From: GWC2-37-13 sp964564535
Lineage (GTDB): Bacteria; Patescibacteriota; Microgenomatia; UBA1406; GWC2-37-13
NCBI GenBank assembly: GCA_964564535.1
Contig: CAZMBH010000046.1
Location: 1 to 7,911, forward strand
Reading direction: 5' to 3'
DNA: 7,911 nucleotides
Position numbers and translations under genes: made by a program. The notes beneath the pieces are model-generated. The model was not told where the DNA came from and did no database searches. It worked only from the letters and a program-made list of their open reading frames with translations. Positions 5,895 through 7,911 of the stretch are shown here, piece by piece (the stretch's first letter is position 1; the number at the start of each line of letters is the position of its first letter).

Positions 5895-6285
5895 GCTGAA
5901 TCGGACATTCGGTTAGTATTTGCTCAAACTCTTTTCGCGTGTATTTATTTCCATATTCATCTACAATTTTCTGCACTTTGCCTAACTTTCTGGCCCAACC
6001 AAATGAGCTGCAAGATGCAACGCCAGTTTTTGGAGCTGGTTTTGTTTCGTTAAATCCCAACTCACGTCCGGCGGAACTATTCCAACCTTCGTCAATTGGT
6101 TTTTTGCCACAGATCGGGCATTTGTCATACCATTCGAATTCAGAATAGTGCACACCTTCTTCCCCCTTCTTGCACAGAGTGGTTTTACAATCCCAACAAT
6201 AGTATCCGGCTGCTGATCGTTTTCCGAGATGCCATTTTGGATCGTCATTGTTCCGATGTCCTGATACATAGAAATTAGTTCCCAT
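5863..6285 (-). CDS. MGTNF-type phage protein with two cysteine pairs
   Basis: 140 residues. It begins MGTNFYVSGHRNNDDPKWHLGK; MGTN[FY]Y starts followed by an H[IL]GK-type motif and CxxC pairs are familiar, from memory, in small unnamed phage proteins. Cysteines at 30, 33 and 38 (CWDC...C) and 56, 59 (CPIC) would fit a zinc ribbon. The C-terminal third is helical and charged, with EQILTECPIQHERLL near the end. AAAGGAGG lies 6 nt before the ATG at 6285. The start overlaps the preceding gene by 11 nt, and the end overlaps a possible 50-residue gene. Nucleic-acid or protein binding is a reasonable guess; no activity can be assigned. Confidence 0.7.
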   Translation of the reverse strand: MGTNFYVSGHRNNDDPKWHLGKRSAAGYYCWDCKTTLCKKGEEGVHYSEFEWYDKCPICGKKPIDEGWNSSAGRELGFNETKPAPKTGVASCSSFGWARKLGKVQKIVDEYGNKYTRKEFEQILTECPIQHERLLGQEFS

Positions 6286-6532
6286 AATTTTCCTCCTTTC
6301 GATTAAAGAGATAATAAAATCTTTTCAAAAACCAATATGGAATTCCAGTTAGTACTTTTTTATAAGTTTCCGAAACTCCACCACATCTCCAACATTCATG
6401 CCCCCAGTCTCTTAGATCTTTTGGATCTATATGCGGATTGGCTTCTTCGAATTCTTTTCGATTTCCTCCGAAGGCATAAATCCAATTCCAACATACCCAG
6501 ATCGAATTACAATATGGGCAGCGTTTAATCAT
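6275..6532 (-). CDS. Small zinc-ribbon-like protein
   Basis: 85 residues from the ATG at 6532: MIKRCPYCNSIWVCWNW at the start and HECWRCGG at 46-52. The CPYC and CWRC pairs (Cys5, 8, 47, 50) can bind one zinc. The segment between them is Trp-rich, and the C-terminus has an aromatic stretch IPYWFLKRFYYLF (64-76). The start was chosen because it places the first CxxC directly at the N-terminus and gives a short 8-nt overlap (ATGATTAA) with the preceding gene. In-frame ATGs at 6574 and 6559 would run further into that gene. None of these has a strong SD, so the start is uncertain. No named family recognised. Confidence 0.65.
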   Translation of the reverse strand: MIKRCPYCNSIWVCWNWIYAFGGNRKEFEEANPHIDPKDLRDWGHECWRCGGVSETYKKVLTGIPYWFLKRFYYLFNRKEENYGN

Positions 6533-6800
6533 TTCTTTTACACCAATGTTCAATAGCATCTTCGAGATGTGCATACCAACTGGCAGACGGAGCTATTTCA
6601 CAGGCCGGTTTATCATCCAATCCTTCAAAGAATGGATATGAACATCCAACATACCAAGTTCCATGTGTAGCTCCAACATTAATATATTTACCCATCTTAC
6701 CGTCCCAATTCTGACCTGGGTGCATGACAATCGTTGCCTGTCTACCGCAGAACGGACATGGTGGTAGATCAGGAATTAGATCTTCGATTCGTTTCTTCAT
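6525..6800 (-). CDS. Lar-like (restriction alleviation) zinc-ribbon protein
   Basis: 91 residues from the ATG at 6800, supported by GGAGGG 6-7 nt upstream; the longer in-frame ATG at 6854 has no such site. The N-terminal DLPPCPFCGRQATIV (11-25) and the C-terminal AHLEDAIEHWCKRND (77-91) match the layout of Lar-family proteins: a PCPFCG pair, a second set of cysteines (here Cys53 and Cys67) and a final AI..W..R. Rac prophage Lar reduces type I restriction in E. coli, but many look-alike phage proteins have no tested function. The second pair is not a clean CxxC, so this is a divergent member. The first 32 nt overlap the preceding gene. Confidence 0.6.
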   Translation of the reverse strand: MKKRIEDLIPDLPPCPFCGRQATIVMHPGQNWDGKMGKYINVGATHGTWYVGCSYPFFEGLDDKPACEIAPSASWYAHLEDAIEHWCKRND

Positions 6801-6984
6801 GCATTTCCCTCCATAACTCTGCTGCTCTTTGCACTGAGTCTCCCCCACATCCATGGCCGGATAGGTAATTGTTGGCCTCTGAAATCAGTTGTTTTAATTG
6901 CTTAATTTCTAACCGTAAATATTCTATCTCCAACACTAATTCCTCATGTTGACCAATCTCAAAGTTAGTAATATAGTCGCTCAT
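6769..6984 (-). CDS. Small coiled-coil protein, unrecognised
   Basis: 71 residues. Residues about 12-38 have leucine/isoleucine heptad spacing (LVLEIEYLRLEIKQLKQLI), predicting a short coiled coil. A glycine-rich turn with one cysteine (GHGCGG, 43-48) and a charged helix VQRAAELWREMHEE (51-64) follow. AAGGAG, overlapping the upstream stop codon, sits 5-6 nt before the ATG at 6984, and the gap to the preceding gene is 9 nt. It overlaps the Lar-like gene by 32 nt. Probably a small oligomeric accessory protein; no function assigned. Confidence 0.65.
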   Translation of the reverse strand: MSDYITNFEIGQHEELVLEIEYLRLEIKQLKQLISEANNYLSGHGCGGDSVQRAAELWREMHEETNRRSNS

Positions 6985-6993
6985 ATTATCTCC

Positions 6994-7911
6994 TTAACTT
7001 CTAATTAATCCAACTCTGTCCATATATTCCGGAATAAATGTGGAATGAGTTTTATCTGTGTTAATATACTCAGGCCGGATCGGAATTCCCCTATCCTGTA
7101 AACTTTCAAACATTTCTACCAAGAGTTTGGCTCGTTTATAAAAATCACCACAAAAATAGGTATAGTTGGCTATTTTGGGTTCGAGTCTCTCAAAAGTGGA
7201 GTTCAACTTCGTGACAGCATCAATGGCCTTTGCACGATTGCCATTGTCCAAGTCCCATTCCAACTTCTCTTTAACGATATTTATCAAAAAGTTGGTATAA
7301 TGGGGAGTTGGATCATCCAAGGGTTTAGGCTTAATTGCAGAGGATAGTAGTTTTGGCTCTGTTTCAAGACACTCAATGAAATAACTCTTTTTTTCTGTTT
7401 TGGAGAATCCATTGTATAAAAATCTGTTAATAGTCAGAGCACTGAGCATCGCTTTGTTCTTTGGCCAATAATCAGCATTATTTCGCATTAGTGCAAAACG
7501 TTGGAGTACAAATTCCCAATCATCCAATGAAAGTTCTTTGTCATAGTACTCTGGATCTATAGTTGGAGTTCTCTTTTTATTAAAGAATTTTCCATGAATT
7601 AACTTTTGTATGGCCAAACAATCATTTCGGTATACATCATCTTTCCTGTAGCCACGGCCTGTGATAGTTTTCCAGAGATCTATGAACGGTTGCACAGTGC
7701 TCGGACATTTATATGGCTCTGGCTCAGGCATTGTTGGTAGATCAATGTCTTTTGCTTTATTTCTCAGTTCATGGGCTGTAGAGTTTTGTGGTCCAAGGGT
7801 ATTGCTGTTATCATTCCCTTGAATGTCTAAATCCTGTTCCGATGTAATTCGCTTCCGCGAATTACTTGTAGAATCTTTAGATTCTACTGTTGTAGTATTT
7901 GTAGTAGTCTT
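6994..7911 (-). CDS. Putative phage replication initiator / replisome organizer, C-terminal part (5' end outside window)
   Basis: The frame is open from the window edge to TAA at 6996-6994: 305 visible residues, of which the ATG at 7731 is only an internal methionine. The first roughly 40 residues (KTTTNTTTVESKDSTSNSRK and onward) are a Ser/Thr/Asn-rich linker, as found between the two domains of phage initiators. A proline-glutamate stretch (PTMPEPEPYKCPS) follows. The C-terminal domain has a segment about IDLWKTITGRGYRKDD, then a helix ending LIHGKFF, then WEFVLQRFALMRNNADYWPKNKAMLSALTINRFLYN. That pattern is typical, from memory, of the C-terminal domain of phage replication proteins that load helicase. 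The family call is inference and less sure than the gene itself. Position, first in a series ending with a DnaB helicase, agrees with it. Confidence 0.6.
   Translation of the reverse strand, partial: KTTTNTTTVESKDSTSNSRKRITSEQDLDIQGNDNSNTLGPQNSTAHELRNKAKDIDLPTMPEPEPYKCPSTVQPFIDLWKTITGRGYRKDDVYRNDCLAIQKLIHGKFFNKKRTPTIDPEYYDKELSLDDWEFVLQRFALMRNNADYWPKNKAMLSALTINRFLYNGFSKTEKKSYFIECLETEPKLLSSAIKPKPLDDPTPHYTNFLINIVKEKLEWDLDNGNRAKAIDAVTKLNSTFERLEPKIANYTYFCGDFYKRAKLLVEMFESLQDRGIPIRPEYINTDKTHSTFIPEYMDRVGLIRS
7866..7904 (-). repeat. Inverted repeat plus three TTGTAG direct repeats inside the initiator linker region
   Basis: Bases 7868-7887 form a near-perfect palindrome with 9-bp arms (GTAGAATCT and its complement) around a 2-base centre. 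The + strand hexamer TTGTAG occurs at 7866-7871, 7890-7895 and 7899-7904. This falls in the segment encoding the Thr/Ser/Asn-rich linker. Such repeats could be binding sites of the initiator itself (an origin), but the run of Thr codons (ACT/ACA) also produces repeats by itself. The cluster is cut off by the window edge. Confidence 0.4.

Noticed and set aside
5982..6269. 95-codon minus-strand frame inside the MGTNF-type gene
   Set aside because: The alternative frame has no SD and no family pattern, while the overlapping frame has a strong SD and CxxC pairs.

Overview
This 7.9 kb window looks like part of a tailed-bacteriophage (or prophage) early/replication module from a bacterial host. Every convincing gene lies on the minus strand, so the transcript reads from right (7911) to left (1). 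Genes are packed with 4-40 nt overlaps or very short gaps. Most have purine-rich Shine-Dalgarno sites (AGGAGG, GGAGG, GGGAGG), and TAA, TAG and TGA all serve as stops, so the standard code applies. The DNA is moderately AT-rich. No ribosomal, metabolic or structural (capsid/tail) genes, tRNAs, integrase, insertion sequences or CRISPR arrays are visible. The host cannot be named; one product has a classical Sec signal peptide.

In transcription order (7911 to 1): a replication-initiator-like protein whose N-terminus lies outside the window; a short coiled-coil protein; three small cysteine-pair (zinc-ribbon type) proteins, one resembling Lar-type restriction-alleviation proteins; a possible 50-residue protein; an Rnl2-like RNA ligase; a 47-residue single-span membrane protein overlapping a small secreted protein; a 55-residue phage protein with a GYRWG..GKVY motif; a conserved unnamed phage protein; a beta-class DNA methyltransferase whose reading frame is broken exactly at its catalytic DPP motif; a 58-residue orphan; a DUF3310 protein; and a DnaB-like replicative helicase with a cysteine-cluster insertion. 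The last 68 bases hold an AT-rich intergenic stretch with a weak promoter-like site.

Taken together, the initiator at one end and the DnaB-type helicase at the other would drive phage DNA replication. Between them lie DNA modification (methyltransferase), possible evasion of host restriction (Lar-like protein), RNA repair (ligase) and small accessory proteins typical of host take-over. The points most worth a second look are: the methyltransferase split, where the stop codon of the N-terminal fragment overlaps a GTG start; an inverted repeat plus TTGTAG repeats in the linker-coding part of the initiator gene, where lambda-like phages keep their origin; and the overlapping membrane/secreted gene pair. 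Five genes below 60 codons are annotated from direct reading of the minus strand.
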